A program made the translations under genes and the position numbers. From JAKLDO01 sp035354435 (lineage in GTDB: Bacteria > UBP6 > UBA1177): a DNA stretch of 34,918 nt. The DNA is taken from assembly GCA_035354435.1 (NCBI GenBank), contig DAOQAY010000008.1, forward strand, positions 1 to 34,918, read 5' to 3'. The first letter of the stretch is position 1, and every line of letters begins with the position of its first letter. Positions 1-8,578 of this stretch are shown here, piece by piece. The notes beneath the pieces were generated by a model that was not told where the DNA came from, did not search any database, and saw only the letters and a program-made list of their open reading frames with translations.

Positions 1-632
1 GAGTTCTGGAATATTCCGCCTGAAATCGCACATGCTCCGGTGAGGATGATTATTTTCGGATCGGGAACTGCGTCATAGCAGATCTGAGTAGCTTCAGCCA
101 TGTTTTTTGTGATAGGTCCGGTGATAACTATTCCATCTGAATGTCTTGGTGAAGCGGCGAATTCTATTCCGAATCTTCCCATGTCAAAGTTGATATTGCC
201 GCAGGCATTGAGCTCAAGTTCACAACCACTGCATCCGCCAGCTGAGACTTGACGGAGTTTGAGCGATCTGCCGAAATATTTTCTTATTTTTTCCGAAGCT
301 TTTTCAGGTGTTATTGAACTCATTCCGTTTTTAACAATAAGTCCGTTCCTTGTTGTTGAAGACATGATGTAGTTTCTGCTGAAAGATATCTTTTTCTGAG
401 GACATGCTTTTTCACATTCAGGACAGAAAACACATTTGCCAAGATCAATGCTGACCGGATCAAGTGATATGGCATTCACAGGACAGATATTTGCACATTC
501 CTTGCATCCTGCCAGGCATTTTGCGTCACTGATCAGCGGAAATCCGCGGTAAAGCGGTGAAGTTCCGTTCTTTCTGACATCGTGAACTATCGGATCGCCT
601 TGAAGTATTCTTATTTTTAACACATCTAACAT
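1..632 (-). CDS. Fused ferredoxin / NuoB-HycG-like small subunit of a complex I/Ehr-type membrane complex (3' end off the window)
   Basis: Electron-transfer subunit of the hydrophilic arm. I translated 210 codons from the ATG at 632; the start is fixed by a GGAG site 7 nt upstream. Residues 1-90 are a two-cluster 4Fe-4S ferredoxin like HycF/HyfH: Cys39, 43, 46, 50 and Cys67, 70, 73, 77, each set ending in Cys-Pro. After a linker of about 40 residues comes a NuoB/HycG-like domain with GGCSGCELE (Cys134, 137), Cys144, ITGPITKNM and GACAISGGIF (Cys201). The last cluster ligand would lie beyond the window edge. In E. coli Hyf/Hyc the ferredoxin and small subunit are separate genes; here they are one frame. 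It is the last visible gene of the operon, 15 nt after the large subunit. By family knowledge it passes electrons from a soluble donor towards the large subunit. The identity of that donor is not visible. Confidence 0.88.
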   Translation of the reverse strand, partial: MLDVLKIRILQGDPIVHDVRKNGTSPLYRGFPLISDAKCLAGCKECANICPVNAISLDPVSIDLGKCVFCPECEKACPQKKISFSRNYIMSSTTRNGLIVKNGMSSITPEKASEKIRKYFGRSLKLRQVSAGGCSGCELELNACGNINFDMGRFGIEFAASPRHSDGIVITGPITKNMAEATQICYDAVPDPKIIILTGACAISGGIFQN

Positions 633-647
633 ACAAACGCTCCGTTA

Positions 648-2126
648 TTACAGATCATGTCCGGCATAAGACAGGTCAAAGCTCTTATTGCAAAGTGGAA
701 AATCGGATATTGCTGTATTTCTAAGAGCCAGACTGAGTCCGTACCAGTTATTGAATGACGGATCTTTAATTTTATACTGCATGAGGTTTCCAGATTTATC
801 AGTTATCGCAATGTGAACGATCTCACCACGGAAACCTTCAGTCATTGAAATTACAGCTTTTCCTGCTGCAAGATCACCGTGATCAACCGATATCGAACCT
901 TCAGGAAGATTTTCAAGCTGTTCAATAACATACCGGAAAGATTCATCTATTTCGAGACTTCTGATCTTTGCTCTGGCAAATACATCGCCTGTAAGCATTG
1001 TCATCATTGAAAGATGCGAATATCTGTATGCTCCATAAGGAAAGTTGACTCGGGTATCGGTTTTTATGTCACAAGATCTTGCGGCAATTCCGACCAGTCC
1101 GGTTGAACTGGCATCTGAAAATGAAACATTCCCTGTATTTTCGAACCTTGAAAGGGCTCCTACCGATGAAAACATGAGTGCGTTTATCTGTGCAATGTCG
1201 CTTTTAACGGATCTCATATTGGCAAGAAGTGTTTTCATTGTGATTTCGTCAATGTCAAACTTCACCCCGCCGTAATTGAACAATCCTCTGCCGAACCTTG
1301 ATCCGCAGATAAGCCCGAGACTGTTTATCATAATAGTTCTGATCCTGCCGTATGAATTGGCGGCAAGAGCAAAACCGACATCGTTTGCAATTCCGGAAAG
1401 ACATCCGATGTGCATTGCTATTCTTTCGATCTCTTCACCGATGGAGCGGATTATCTGTGCACGAAGTCCAGGTGTAATATTGCAAAGACTTTCGATTGCA
1501 TTGCAGTGGGCGCTCATATGCCCCATGACGGTATCTCCGGCGATTGATTCGTTCAGGATGATTCTTCGAATGGCATTTGCTTTTATTATCAGTTCTTCGA
1601 TGCCGCGATGCTGATATCCGAGATTTATTTCAAGATTATATACGAGTTCTCCGTGACACTGGAATCTGAAATGACCCGGCTCGATAACTCCTGCATGGAT
1701 AGGTCCCACTGCCACTTCATGAATTTCATCACCGGTTATCCCGAAAAATTTATATGGAGTCGATCCGTTTATTACGGTCTGTTTTCTCACCGGTCTTTGC
1801 CATGGATGGTTTAACAGAGAAAATCCGTGACTTTCAGCAAGTTCGCATTCAAAGAAATTCGTCTGCGGGAATTTGTCTGCAAAACTTTCAAGTTCATAAG
1901 GACCGTTAGCAAAATCGCATCCTGTCACAGTTATCATTGAAGTGGAACTGTCAGCAAAAACAGCTATTATTTTTGATCTGTCATTTCTGTCAACAGGACA
2001 GAGAGCTATCATCCTTTTTCCGGCTTGCAGATCTTCCGACACTGTTCTTCTGAAGTCAGCATTTTTAAGAAAAACGATATTATCGAGCTTAAAATGCTGA
2101 GTGTTGTGAATATTCAATTGACTCAT
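648..2126 (-). CDS. NuoC/NuoD (HyfG-like) large subunit lacking the NiFe ligands, Ehr type
   Basis: A 492-residue fusion of a NuoC/30 kDa-like domain (about 1-125) and a NuoD/49 kDa/HycE-like domain (about 130-492). Family marks are VGPIHAGVIEPGHFRFQ, HGE and GYQHRGIEEL (about 139-178). In group 4 hydrogenases the next segment reads ExxCGxC...H; here it is ESIAGDTVMGH (193-203), with Ala196 and Thr199 where the cysteines belong. The C-terminal DPCxxC ligand pair reads DPSFNN (455-460), with Ser457 and Asn460. All four NiFe ligands are therefore missing, so the protein cannot bind the usual NiFe centre. Such subunits are known from energy-converting hydrogenase-related (Ehr) complexes, whose physiological reaction is not well settled. 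The ATG overlaps the stop of the upstream antiporter-like gene by 4 nt, which suggests translational coupling. Automatic annotation as hydrogenase or NADH dehydrogenase would mislead. Confidence 0.9.
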   Translation of the reverse strand: MSQLNIHNTQHFKLDNIVFLKNADFRRTVSEDLQAGKRMIALCPVDRNDRSKIIAVFADSSTSMITVTGCDFANGPYELESFADKFPQTNFFECELAESHGFSLLNHPWQRPVRKQTVINGSTPYKFFGITGDEIHEVAVGPIHAGVIEPGHFRFQCHGELVYNLEINLGYQHRGIEELIIKANAIRRIILNESIAGDTVMGHMSAHCNAIESLCNITPGLRAQIIRSIGEEIERIAMHIGCLSGIANDVGFALAANSYGRIRTIMINSLGLICGSRFGRGLFNYGGVKFDIDEITMKTLLANMRSVKSDIAQINALMFSSVGALSRFENTGNVSFSDASSTGLVGIAARSCDIKTDTRVNFPYGAYRYSHLSMMTMLTGDVFARAKIRSLEIDESFRYVIEQLENLPEGSISVDHGDLAAGKAVISMTEGFRGEIVHIAITDKSGNLMQYKIKDPSFNNWYGLSLALRNTAISDFPLCNKSFDLSYAGHDL

Positions 2127-3577
2127 GGCAGTATACCGAAATCATTGGCAATGCTTGTAATATTATCTGCAAGTACCGCAGGATTGAATACAGCGATAAG
2201 GACCATTACGATTAAAATAGAGATAGATGCAAAATGAAAAATGTCGAACTTTTCACTCTCGATCGATACTTTTTCATTTTTACCTCTTTTGTAAAGCATT
2301 TTAAAAACAGTATGACCCATATTTATGAAAATGAACAGAAGAAATATCATTGCGATAATGAGAAGATACGGTCTGTCGGAGAAAAAGACACCTTCAAAAA
2401 TCCTTATTTCGCTGAAAAAGAAGCCGAAAGGTGGAATCCCTGAAACTGCAAAGAACGAAATGAAAAATATCCATCCGGTCCACGGCAGTCTGTTCAGTAC
2501 CGAGAAAATGTCGGAAACATTTCTTGAGTTGTATTTTAAATGGATCTTTCCTGCACAGAGAAATAATCCGACTTTGGTCATGGAGTTGAAAACAATATGA
2601 TAAAGGGCACCGATAAATGCTATTCCGCCTGTTCCGATCCCCAGGGCGATAATTCCGAGATGTTCAACGCTTGAGTAGGCGACCATTTTTTTGTAATCAG
2701 TAACTCTGAACATATAGATAAAAGCGACAAATATTGAAAAAAGTCCGCCGATAATAAGCAGTCCTTTTGCAAATTCGAATGATCCTGTCGGACGGATTAT
2801 CTGGAACATTCTTAAAACACCGAGCAACGCGGTGATTCTGAGTGTGCCTGAAAAAAGTGCGGCAATAGGGCTCGGAGCGCTGCTTGTCGCATCAATGTCA
2901 CCGGAATGCATGGGAGCTATACCGATCTTGGTGCTTAATCCTACAAAAATGAAAATAAAGCTTGCTTTAAGCCATATCGGACTGAGTGTCGCAGCGTTTT
3001 TCATGTATTCTGCAAAATAGAGCTGTTCTCCGTCTAGTATTGTTCCTTTCGCTGAAAGCGCAAGAAACAGTATTCCGATAAAAGCGAATGCTATACCGAC
3101 AGAAACGATGAAAAGGTATTTCCACATTGCGACAAGCGATTCTTCGCTTCTGGAATAATAAACAAGCGGAGCAACGCTCAGAGTTGTCATTTCGACAGCA
3201 ACCCAGTACATCCCGAAGTGATTGCTCAGAACTGCTGCTGTGTTTGCTACAAGATAGAAGTTCATCAGCATAAAATAGTATTTTTTGCCGCTTGTCGAGT
3301 CCGATTCCACCGGGAGTTTGATATATGAATATGATACAAGAACTATCCAGAAATAAGTGTTTGAAAGTACAAGTAGAAAAAGCTTGCTGAGTGCATCGAA
3401 CCCGAACATGAAAGTCGTTCCGGGAGTAAAATATCCAATAAATATGCCAAACGATACTGCCAGATGGATAAGGCTTGATGAAAGTGTCAAAGCATATTGA
3501 ACTTTCCAGCTTTTTAAAATGAGGCATATCAAAGCCGTGACAACCGGCAGTATTGCAAGGATAAGCAGTAATGTCAT
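2123..3577 (-). CDS. HyfF/NuoL-M-N-like proton-conducting antiporter subunit
   Basis: A 484-residue polytopic membrane protein of the Mrp/NuoL-M-N family, about 14 hydrophobic segments. Charged residues expected of the ion channel are present: a Glu in WVAVEMTTLS (TM5 region), a Lys in VGLSTKIGIAPMHSG (TM7 region) and a Lys in HIVFNSMTKVGLFLCAGK (discontinuous helix). By homology it is the distal HyfF-type antiporter-like subunit and should move H+ or Na+ when the hydrophilic arm is reduced or oxidised. A strong AAGGAGGGA ribosome site precedes the ATG at 3577; the upstream HyfE-like gene ends only 2 nt earlier. Its 3' end overlaps the large-subunit start by 4 nt. Which ion it moves cannot be read from the sequence. 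Confidence 0.9.
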   Translation of the reverse strand: MTLLLILAILPVVTALICLILKSWKVQYALTLSSSLIHLAVSFGIFIGYFTPGTTFMFGFDALSKLFLLVLSNTYFWIVLVSYSYIKLPVESDSTSGKKYYFMLMNFYLVANTAAVLSNHFGMYWVAVEMTTLSVAPLVYYSRSEESLVAMWKYLFIVSVGIAFAFIGILFLALSAKGTILDGEQLYFAEYMKNAATLSPIWLKASFIFIFVGLSTKIGIAPMHSGDIDATSSAPSPIAALFSGTLRITALLGVLRMFQIIRPTGSFEFAKGLLIIGGLFSIFVAFIYMFRVTDYKKMVAYSSVEHLGIIALGIGTGGIAFIGALYHIVFNSMTKVGLFLCAGKIHLKYNSRNVSDIFSVLNRLPWTGWIFFISFFAVSGIPPFGFFFSEIRIFEGVFFSDRPYLLIIAMIFLLFIFINMGHTVFKMLYKRGKNEKVSIESEKFDIFHFASISILIVMVLIAVFNPAVLADNITSIANDFGILP

Positions 3578-3579
3578 TG

Positions 3580-4209
3580 CTATGGATCCCTCCTTTGTAT
3601 TCTGCGGTCATTTGTGAATATTGTGGAGCTGATCTTGTTAATGGCTATTCCCATAAGAAAAACAACTGCAAATATATCGAGAAGACTGCCAAGCTCTATT
3701 ATAACCGGAAATTCTGATGCAACTGCAAGTCCGAAAAGGAATATTCCGTTCTCAAGTACAAGGAAACCTGCAACATGAACAAGCAGTTTTTTTCTAAAGA
3801 TAATTATATAAATTCCGACTGTAACTGCCGAAAAACCTGTCGCAAAAGGAATTACTGCAATATCGGTGCTTTTTGAAAGATAGTTCGACACCAGAAATAT
3901 TATTGCCATCGAAAAACAGACCAGAAGAAGAAAATTAAACTGCTGGATTGTTGATTCAATATCTCTTTTCATATTGAGATCATTCATTATTTTTGTCATG
4001 TATTGCGGAACAAGAATAACTTTTACAATAAGCATTGTCAGCGGAAGTATCAGTGCAAAAATAGAAAGGTCGGGTATAAACGGAAGTATCATAAGGATGA
4101 CAAGCAGTATTCCCTGGAATCTGAGAACTGATATGTATGCTCTGACATTGGATGTTACCGTAATGTAAAAAAGGGAAAGACAGAAAAGTATGCTCAACAC
4201 ATTTTGCAT
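3580..4209 (-). CDS. HyfE-like membrane subunit (NuoK-type)
   Basis: A 209-residue, very hydrophobic protein with about seven membrane segments. Length and order in the operon match HyfE/hydrogenase-4 component E, which contains a NuoK-like core. The acidic residue in VLENGIFLFGLAVASEFP and the Glu of VIIELGSLLDIFAVVF are in the places where NuoK/HyfE proteins carry conserved glutamates in membrane helices. It should join the NuoH-like and antiporter-like subunits in the membrane arm. The gene lies 7 nt after the NuoH-like gene and 2 nt before the HyfF-like gene, so the whole block is one transcript. The ATG at 4209 is the first in frame and has a weak AGGG site upstream. Confidence 0.85.
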   Translation of the reverse strand: MQNVLSILFCLSLFYITVTSNVRAYISVLRFQGILLVILMILPFIPDLSIFALILPLTMLIVKVILVPQYMTKIMNDLNMKRDIESTIQQFNFLLLVCFSMAIIFLVSNYLSKSTDIAVIPFATGFSAVTVGIYIIIFRKKLLVHVAGFLVLENGIFLFGLAVASEFPVIIELGSLLDIFAVVFLMGIAINKISSTIFTNDRRIQRRDP

Positions 4210-4216
4210 TCTACAA

Positions 4217-5143
4217 CTACCCTGAAAAAGTGAATATAAGCAGGTTCAATATACCTATCGCAGTGGCAAAAAGGAGATACTGCGGAATATTTTTCATTTT
4301 AAATCGTGAAGTTATGGTCTCAGTTACAGCAAGAGCAGTCGAAATAAAAAGCATTACAACAAAAAATATCAGCAGTGCAAGCCAGTAATTCTCTATACTG
4401 AATGGATAGAAGAACGATGTAAGAATAACCGAATATATGAAAAGTTTGATGTAGCTTGAAAGCTGATAGAAAAAGAGGTCTATTCCGGAATTGTCGAGTA
4501 TCATCACCTCATGTATCATTGTAAGTTCCAGATGAGTATTGGGATCATCAATAGGCATTCTGGAGCATTCGGTCACCGCAAGTATGAAAGAAGATATCGA
4601 ACATACTACGACAAATACAATGACTGTGATATTATCAAGCCGTACAGAGTGGAATATATCATTTATAGAAGTATGTCCGCTTACAAAGGCGATACTGCCG
4701 ACCGTGAAAAAGAAAATCGGCTCAGCAAATATTGCAAAAAGGGCTTCACGGCTTGCGCCCATTCCTTCAAAAGAGCTTCCAATGTCCATTGCGGCAAGTA
4801 TCTGGAAAAATCTTGCAAGTCCCAGAAGATACGCAAAAAGGATTATGTCACCATCAAAACTTATGAGCGGTTTCCAGAATCCGATCGGAAGTACAGCGGC
4901 GGCGATAATGACTGTGGCAAAATTTATCAGAGGAGAAAATACGCTGATAAATGATGAAGAGTCGGCATTTATTGTCTCTTTTTTAAACAGTTTAATGAGT
5001 TCGTAGTAAGGCTGAAGCACAGGAGCACCAACTTTACCGACAAAAATGGCTTTCTGCTTGTTCACAATACCGGCAAACAGCGGTGAAAATGCAAATATGA
5101 AAAGCAGGGATATAAAACCCTGTATCAGTTCATTCAGCTCCAT
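4217..5143 (-). CDS. HyfC/NuoH-like membrane subunit
   Basis: A 308-residue NuoH-family (respiratory chain subunit 1) protein with about eight membrane helices. Diagnostic stretches are GAPVLQPYYELIKLFKKE near residue 40, and TECSRMPIDDPNTHLELTMIHEVMILDNSG around 190-220, the acidic loop that connects the quinone/hydrogenase module to the membrane arm in this superfamily. It anchors the hydrophilic subunits and couples their redox reaction to ion movement. The gene start overlaps the end of the HyfB-like gene by 10 nt. Its length matches HyfC/HycD and not the longer NuoH of complex I. Both charged loop motifs are intact, in contrast to the missing NiFe ligands of the large subunit, so the coupling part looks functional. 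Confidence 0.9.
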   Translation of the reverse strand: MELNELIQGFISLLFIFAFSPLFAGIVNKQKAIFVGKVGAPVLQPYYELIKLFKKETINADSSSFISVFSPLINFATVIIAAAVLPIGFWKPLISFDGDIILFAYLLGLARFFQILAAMDIGSSFEGMGASREALFAIFAEPIFFFTVGSIAFVSGHTSINDIFHSVRLDNITVIVFVVVCSISSFILAVTECSRMPIDDPNTHLELTMIHEVMILDNSGIDLFFYQLSSYIKLFIYSVILTSFFYPFSIENYWLALLIFFVVMLFISTALAVTETITSRFKMKNIPQYLLFATAIGILNLLIFTFSG

Positions 5144-7089
5144 AAATAGGCCACCATTCCGTAAAAGGCGATCGTTAATAATATAAAGAATACATAATAT
5201 CTGACATCAGATTTGCTGAAATAATCGAGTTTGAGCATTGCGCTTCTGAATTTTCTGAATCCAGGCATTACCATATTCCTGTCCACAAAATCCTCTGAAT
5301 GAGATTCAAAATGTGTTTTTTCAGGATAGACGGTTTTTGCCTGTTTAATGTGTTTTCGGTAAACAAGCAGTGCTCTGGGGATTGTGTTAAGTTCATCGGC
5401 ATATGATGAGGCTGAATACTGCATTCTTGAAGTAATGTCACTGTATCCGCAGCCCCATGCCGGAGATTTGCGGATGCCGTATCTTTTCTTAACAGCCAGC
5501 CGCAGAAGGTAAAGCAGAGCAACTCCTGCGATAATTGCCAGCGAAACAAGATTTATATAAATCCATTTTATTGAAAAAAGTGTTTCTGAAAATTCAGGAA
5601 CAAACCTGTCTGCAAGAACATTGTTGAGGATTGCAAGAACCGGCTGAGGATAAAATCCGATAAAGATGCATATTCCGGCAAAAATCCATAGTGACAGATA
5701 TTCAGTTTTTGAAACTTTAAACGATTCAATTTTTGTCCTTTCAGCGCCAAGCAGCATGATGGAGTTGATTTTTGTAAAACACGCAACGGCAAGACCGCCC
5801 ACAAATGCAAGTCCGACAACACAAAGAAGCATTACAAGTGAATAATTGTTCTTGAGTTCGTTAGAGATAGTGAAAAAACCGTTGAAAATAATAAATTCTG
5901 AAACAAATCCGTTCAACGGAGGTATTCCGCTTATTGCAACACTTCCAATTATAAAAAGAAGTGAAAAAATTCTTGAGTGGTGGATTATTCCGCCCATAGA
6001 TTCGATGTTTCTTGTGCCGAGATTCTGATAAATCACACCGCTTCCGGTAAAAAGAAGGCTTTTAAAGACAGCATGATTCAAAGTATGAAGAAGCGCACCG
6101 CCGTACCCGAGTATCATAATTGCATTCGAATTATTTGCAGAACCGATGAGACCTATACCTATGCCAAGTCCGATAATTCCGATATTTTCAACAGAATGAT
6201 ACGCAAGAAGCTTTTTTATATCGTGCTGGGCAAGAGCGTACCAGACTCCGAAAATAGCACTTATCATGCTTACTGAAAGCACAAGCCATCCCATCCATTC
6301 TGAAACTGACGGAAGGAATAGTATTGTTCTCATTATTCCGTAAATACCGAGTTTGATTATTACTCCGGAAAGAAATGCGCTCAGCGGAGTAGGAGCTATC
6401 GGATGAGCCTGCGGAAGCCAGAAGTGAAACGGTATAAAGCCGGCTTTTATTCCGAAAGAGGTGAAAGAGAGAAGAAATATTGCACTTACGATATATTTAT
6501 CTGTGTTCGACAGGTCGAAGTCGGTGAAAAACCAGCTGCCTGATTCGTGATGCAGAAGAAAAAAAGCTATATACATGATAAATATAAGTGCATGTGATGC
6601 TGCAAGATAATAAAAACTCCCAGTTTGAACCTCTTCTTTTTCCTTTTCCAGCATCATTCCGGCATATCCTGAAATGCTCATGATCTCCCAGCTGACAAGG
6701 AAAAGTATCGCATGGTTGGCTATCACTATGACCTGAGATGAAACAAGCATGATGATATAAAAGATCAGAAAATTTCTAACAGGTTTTTTTTCTTCAATGT
6801 AATGCCTGAAATACGATAAATTATAGATAGTTGTCGGAATTGCAACGAGCTGCATCACAAACAGGAAATAATTGGCAAGTCCGTCAAAATGGAACAATCC
6901 TCCAAAACGGGTATCAAAATCTGAAATATTTAAGAACAGCAGGATGAGTGTAGGAACTATTGATATCAAAAGTCCGGCAATAAGAAAGCCTTGAGAAATG
7001 ACCAGAGCTTTTTTAGGGTTTTTTATAACTGCCGGAAAAATGATGGCTGAAATTTGAACTGCAAGTCCTGCAAAAAATAAAATATTCAT
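5134..7089 (-). CDS. HyfB-like antiporter-type membrane subunit
   Basis: A 651-residue Mrp/NuoL-family protein, the length of HyfB/HycC. Key residues of the antiporter fold are visible: Glu in LVSWEIMSISGYAGMM, Lys in LSGVIIKLGIYGIMR, and the His/Lys helix LLHTLNHAVFKSLLF. The C-terminal part has the HyfB signature GCGYSDITSRMQYSASSYADEL-like stretch near residue 560 and ends in a final membrane helix (YYVFFILLTIAFYGMVAYL). It is the first structural gene of the operon, 7 nt after the HTH-EIIA gene. By family knowledge it forms one ion path of the complex. Together with the HyfF-like gene the operon supplies two antiporter-type subunits, which favours the Hyf/Ehr layout over the simpler Hyc layout, which has one. 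Confidence 0.92.
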   Translation of the reverse strand: MNILFFAGLAVQISAIIFPAVIKNPKKALVISQGFLIAGLLISIVPTLILLFLNISDFDTRFGGLFHFDGLANYFLFVMQLVAIPTTIYNLSYFRHYIEEKKPVRNFLIFYIIMLVSSQVIVIANHAILFLVSWEIMSISGYAGMMLEKEKEEVQTGSFYYLAASHALIFIMYIAFFLLHHESGSWFFTDFDLSNTDKYIVSAIFLLSFTSFGIKAGFIPFHFWLPQAHPIAPTPLSAFLSGVIIKLGIYGIMRTILFLPSVSEWMGWLVLSVSMISAIFGVWYALAQHDIKKLLAYHSVENIGIIGLGIGIGLIGSANNSNAIMILGYGGALLHTLNHAVFKSLLFTGSGVIYQNLGTRNIESMGGIIHHSRIFSLLFIIGSVAISGIPPLNGFVSEFIIFNGFFTISNELKNNYSLVMLLCVVGLAFVGGLAVACFTKINSIMLLGAERTKIESFKVSKTEYLSLWIFAGICIFIGFYPQPVLAILNNVLADRFVPEFSETLFSIKWIYINLVSLAIIAGVALLYLLRLAVKKRYGIRKSPAWGCGYSDITSRMQYSASSYADELNTIPRALLVYRKHIKQAKTVYPEKTHFESHSEDFVDRNMVMPGFRKFRSAMLKLDYFSKSDVRYYVFFILLTIAFYGMVAYLWS

Positions 7090-7096
7090 CTTGAGA

Positions 7097-7771
7097 TCAA
7101 TGTCCTGTCAGTTTTTCTTTTTCGATGCTGTTTATTGTCTGAATTATCTCGTCATAACTTTTGCGGTTTTCGATAGCATCATAAAAAGACTGTTTTGATA
7201 GAAGAAAACTTATGTGGGCAAGCAGACTGAGGTGCTGGTTTATGGTCTGGGAGATGAGAAGTATGATGGTGTGAACCGGTTTGCCGTCCACAGAGTTGAG
7301 GTTCAGCGGCTTATTAAGGAAAAATATATTTATCAGAGGTCTGTCATGTCCCACCATTAACGGGACTCTGGGATGCGGAAGCCCTATTCCGTTGCCGATA
7401 GCTGTGCTCATCATCTTTTCTCTGCTTTTAAGAAGCTGTACTATAATGTCGCGGTCGACATGTTTTTCAAGATCTATCATTGAGATCATTTTTTCGATAT
7501 AAGTTTCCGGATCGAATTCGCAGTTGTAGAAAAAAGAACCGCTGTTGATAAGTGAACCGAGATTTTTAATATGGTATTCAGTAAGCTTATCGGTACCTGA
7601 AATGTTCATAGGCATATTGTGTTCAAGAGCCCATTCAATGATGTGGTGCTTGTTGAAAATGATACGGTCGGAAACGATATTGAAAGGAATCTCTTTTTTT
7701 CTCACATATTGAAGAATATCCTTCTCGGGTTTGAGAAGAAGTCTTGAAATGTCCGAAATGTTCAAATCCAT
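7097..7771 (-). CDS. HTH (excisionase/MerR-type) plus PTS EIIA type-2 domain protein, putative regulator of the Ehr-like operon
   Basis: A 224-residue two-domain protein. Residues 1-50 look like a small winged HTH of the excisionase/MerR type (LNISDISRLLLKPEKDILQYVRKKEIPF... FNKHHIIEWALEHN). Residues about 70-215 match the EIIA-Ntr/mannitol EIIA fold; the phosphoacceptor segment GNGIGLPHPR carries His133. EIIA domains receive phosphate from HPr or NPr; those joined to DNA-binding domains usually act as regulators and not in sugar uptake. No EIIB or EIIC gene is nearby. It is the first gene of the operon, 7 nt before the HyfB-like gene, so it is likely to sense PTS phosphorylation or nitrogen/carbon state and control this operon. 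That role is inferred from position. A promoter (7817-7844) lies about 45 nt upstream of its ATG. Confidence 0.8.
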   Translation of the reverse strand: MDLNISDISRLLLKPEKDILQYVRKKEIPFNIVSDRIIFNKHHIIEWALEHNMPMNISGTDKLTEYHIKNLGSLINSGSFFYNCEFDPETYIEKMISMIDLEKHVDRDIIVQLLKSREKMMSTAIGNGIGLPHPRVPLMVGHDRPLINIFFLNKPLNLNSVDGKPVHTIILLISQTINQHLSLLAHISFLLSKQSFYDAIENRKSYDEIIQTINSIEKEKLTGH

Positions 7772-7816
7772 GAAAAACCCCGTAAAAACAAAGACTCATT
7801 CCTTCACAGCGACGGC

Positions 7817-7844
7817 AATATAGCACTTTAAAATGAATTTTCAA
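7817..7844 (-). promoter_or_regulatory. Predicted sigma70-type promoter of the Ehr-like operon
   Basis: On the minus strand TTGAAA (7844-7839), 16 bp, TATATT (7822-7817), with the expected start about 40 nt before the regulator ATG at 7771. The rest of the gap 7772-8030 shows only a palindrome near 7993-8016. Confidence 0.5.
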
Positions 7845-7992
7845 GGAAAACCATTGTGAAAAAAACTTTTACTGATGATTTCTGCAGATTCGACCTTCAC
7901 AGCCTTTGAAAACTCACTGAACTAGACTTCCTTGTTTTTCCGGACAGTAAGTTAGGCACATTCTCCTAATTTTCCATAATGGTAGCTTTTTC

Positions 7993-8016
7993 GAACTGTT
8001 CCTATTAGAATAGTTC
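7993..8016. repeat. Imperfect palindrome downstream of the PIN gene
   Basis: GAACT / AGTTC arms with further inner pairing (4 of 5 positions, one wobble) around a 4-nt loop, between the PIN stop codon and the Ehr operon promoter. On the minus strand it is not followed by a T run, so it is a poor intrinsic terminator. It could be an operator or a boundary of the inserted cassette. Confidence 0.3.
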
Positions 8017-8030
8017 AAATAAGAATGCAA

Positions 8031-8576
8031 TCATTTTCTAAAAAACAAAGGATTCGATGAGAGTATTTCTGTTTCGGTATTTAAAAAATCACGATCATTT
8101 GTTACCAGAATGAAGTTGTTTTCTCTGCAAATGGCATAAATTCCTTTGTCGTTAAAATCGAGTGAGTCATTATTAAGGAACTTTGTTATTTCATCTTTAG
8201 TAAAAGCTTTTTCTGCTACAGAAAAAACAGAGAAAATCTGACTTTTAACAGTATTGTAAATTTCATTTAACGCCTGTTGTCCATCGGCGTTATTACGAAA
8301 AGTCTTAAAATTTAAGTTGTCTTTTGTAATGTTGTTTGCATTTAAATATTTTTCATACTCTATTCTTAAAACACGATTAATAACCTCCGATATCACAAGA
8401 AAGTCAACATGCATTTTGTTTTTCTGTTTTAATAAGTTGTTGAATATTGACGAGTATTCCCGTTCTTTAAGTAGTGACGCTGATGGCCAGAAAACATAAA
8501 TTAAAGCATTGGCATCAAAAAGAAATTCTCTGCCGGATAAGGCTTTAATATCAGATGGGTTATAAAATTTTTTCAT
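8031..8576 (-). CDS. PIN-domain nuclease, effector-like third gene of the ATPase/STAS/PIN cassette
   Basis: A 181-residue PIN-fold protein (typical toxin PINs are 120-150). Candidate metal-binding acids are Asp21 (FLFDANALIYVF), Glu64 (VISEVINR), Asp140 or Asp143 (SLDFNDKGIYAIC) and Asp161/Asp163 (LVTNDRDF), the usual four positions of the family. PIN proteins cut RNA, often tRNA or mRNA, in a metal-dependent way. No small antitoxin of the VapB type precedes it; its partners are a STAS-like protein (2 nt upstream) and a GHKL ATPase. Cotranscription with these is nearly certain from spacing. The gene is visibly more AT-rich than the flanking Ehr and thyX genes, which suggests transfer. A role as toxin or defence effector held in check by the two other proteins is inference. 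Confidence 0.8.
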   Translation of the reverse strand: MKKFYNPSDIKALSGREFLFDANALIYVFWPSASLLKEREYSSIFNNLLKQKNKMHVDFLVISEVINRVLRIEYEKYLNANNITKDNLNFKTFRNNADGQQALNEIYNTVKSQIFSVFSVAEKAFTKDEITKFLNNDSLDFNDKGIYAICRENNFILVTNDRDFLNTETEILSSNPLFFRK

Positions 8577-8578
8577 GA

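Noticed and set aside
648..2126. Large subunit as a NiFe hydrogenase
   Set aside because: All four Cys ligands are absent although the rest of the family pattern is intact.
2967..3611. 214-residue minus-strand frame overlapping the HyfF-like gene
   Set aside because: Out of frame with an unmistakable membrane subunit; composition is not protein-like.
4511..5006. Plus-strand open frames inside the NuoH-like gene
   Set aside because: They lie opposite a clear membrane protein gene, have no ribosome site and no family pattern; antisense shadows.
8031..8576. Simple VapBC toxin-antitoxin pair
   Set aside because: No small AbrB/RHH antitoxin gene precedes the PIN gene; its neighbours are STAS-like and GHKL proteins.
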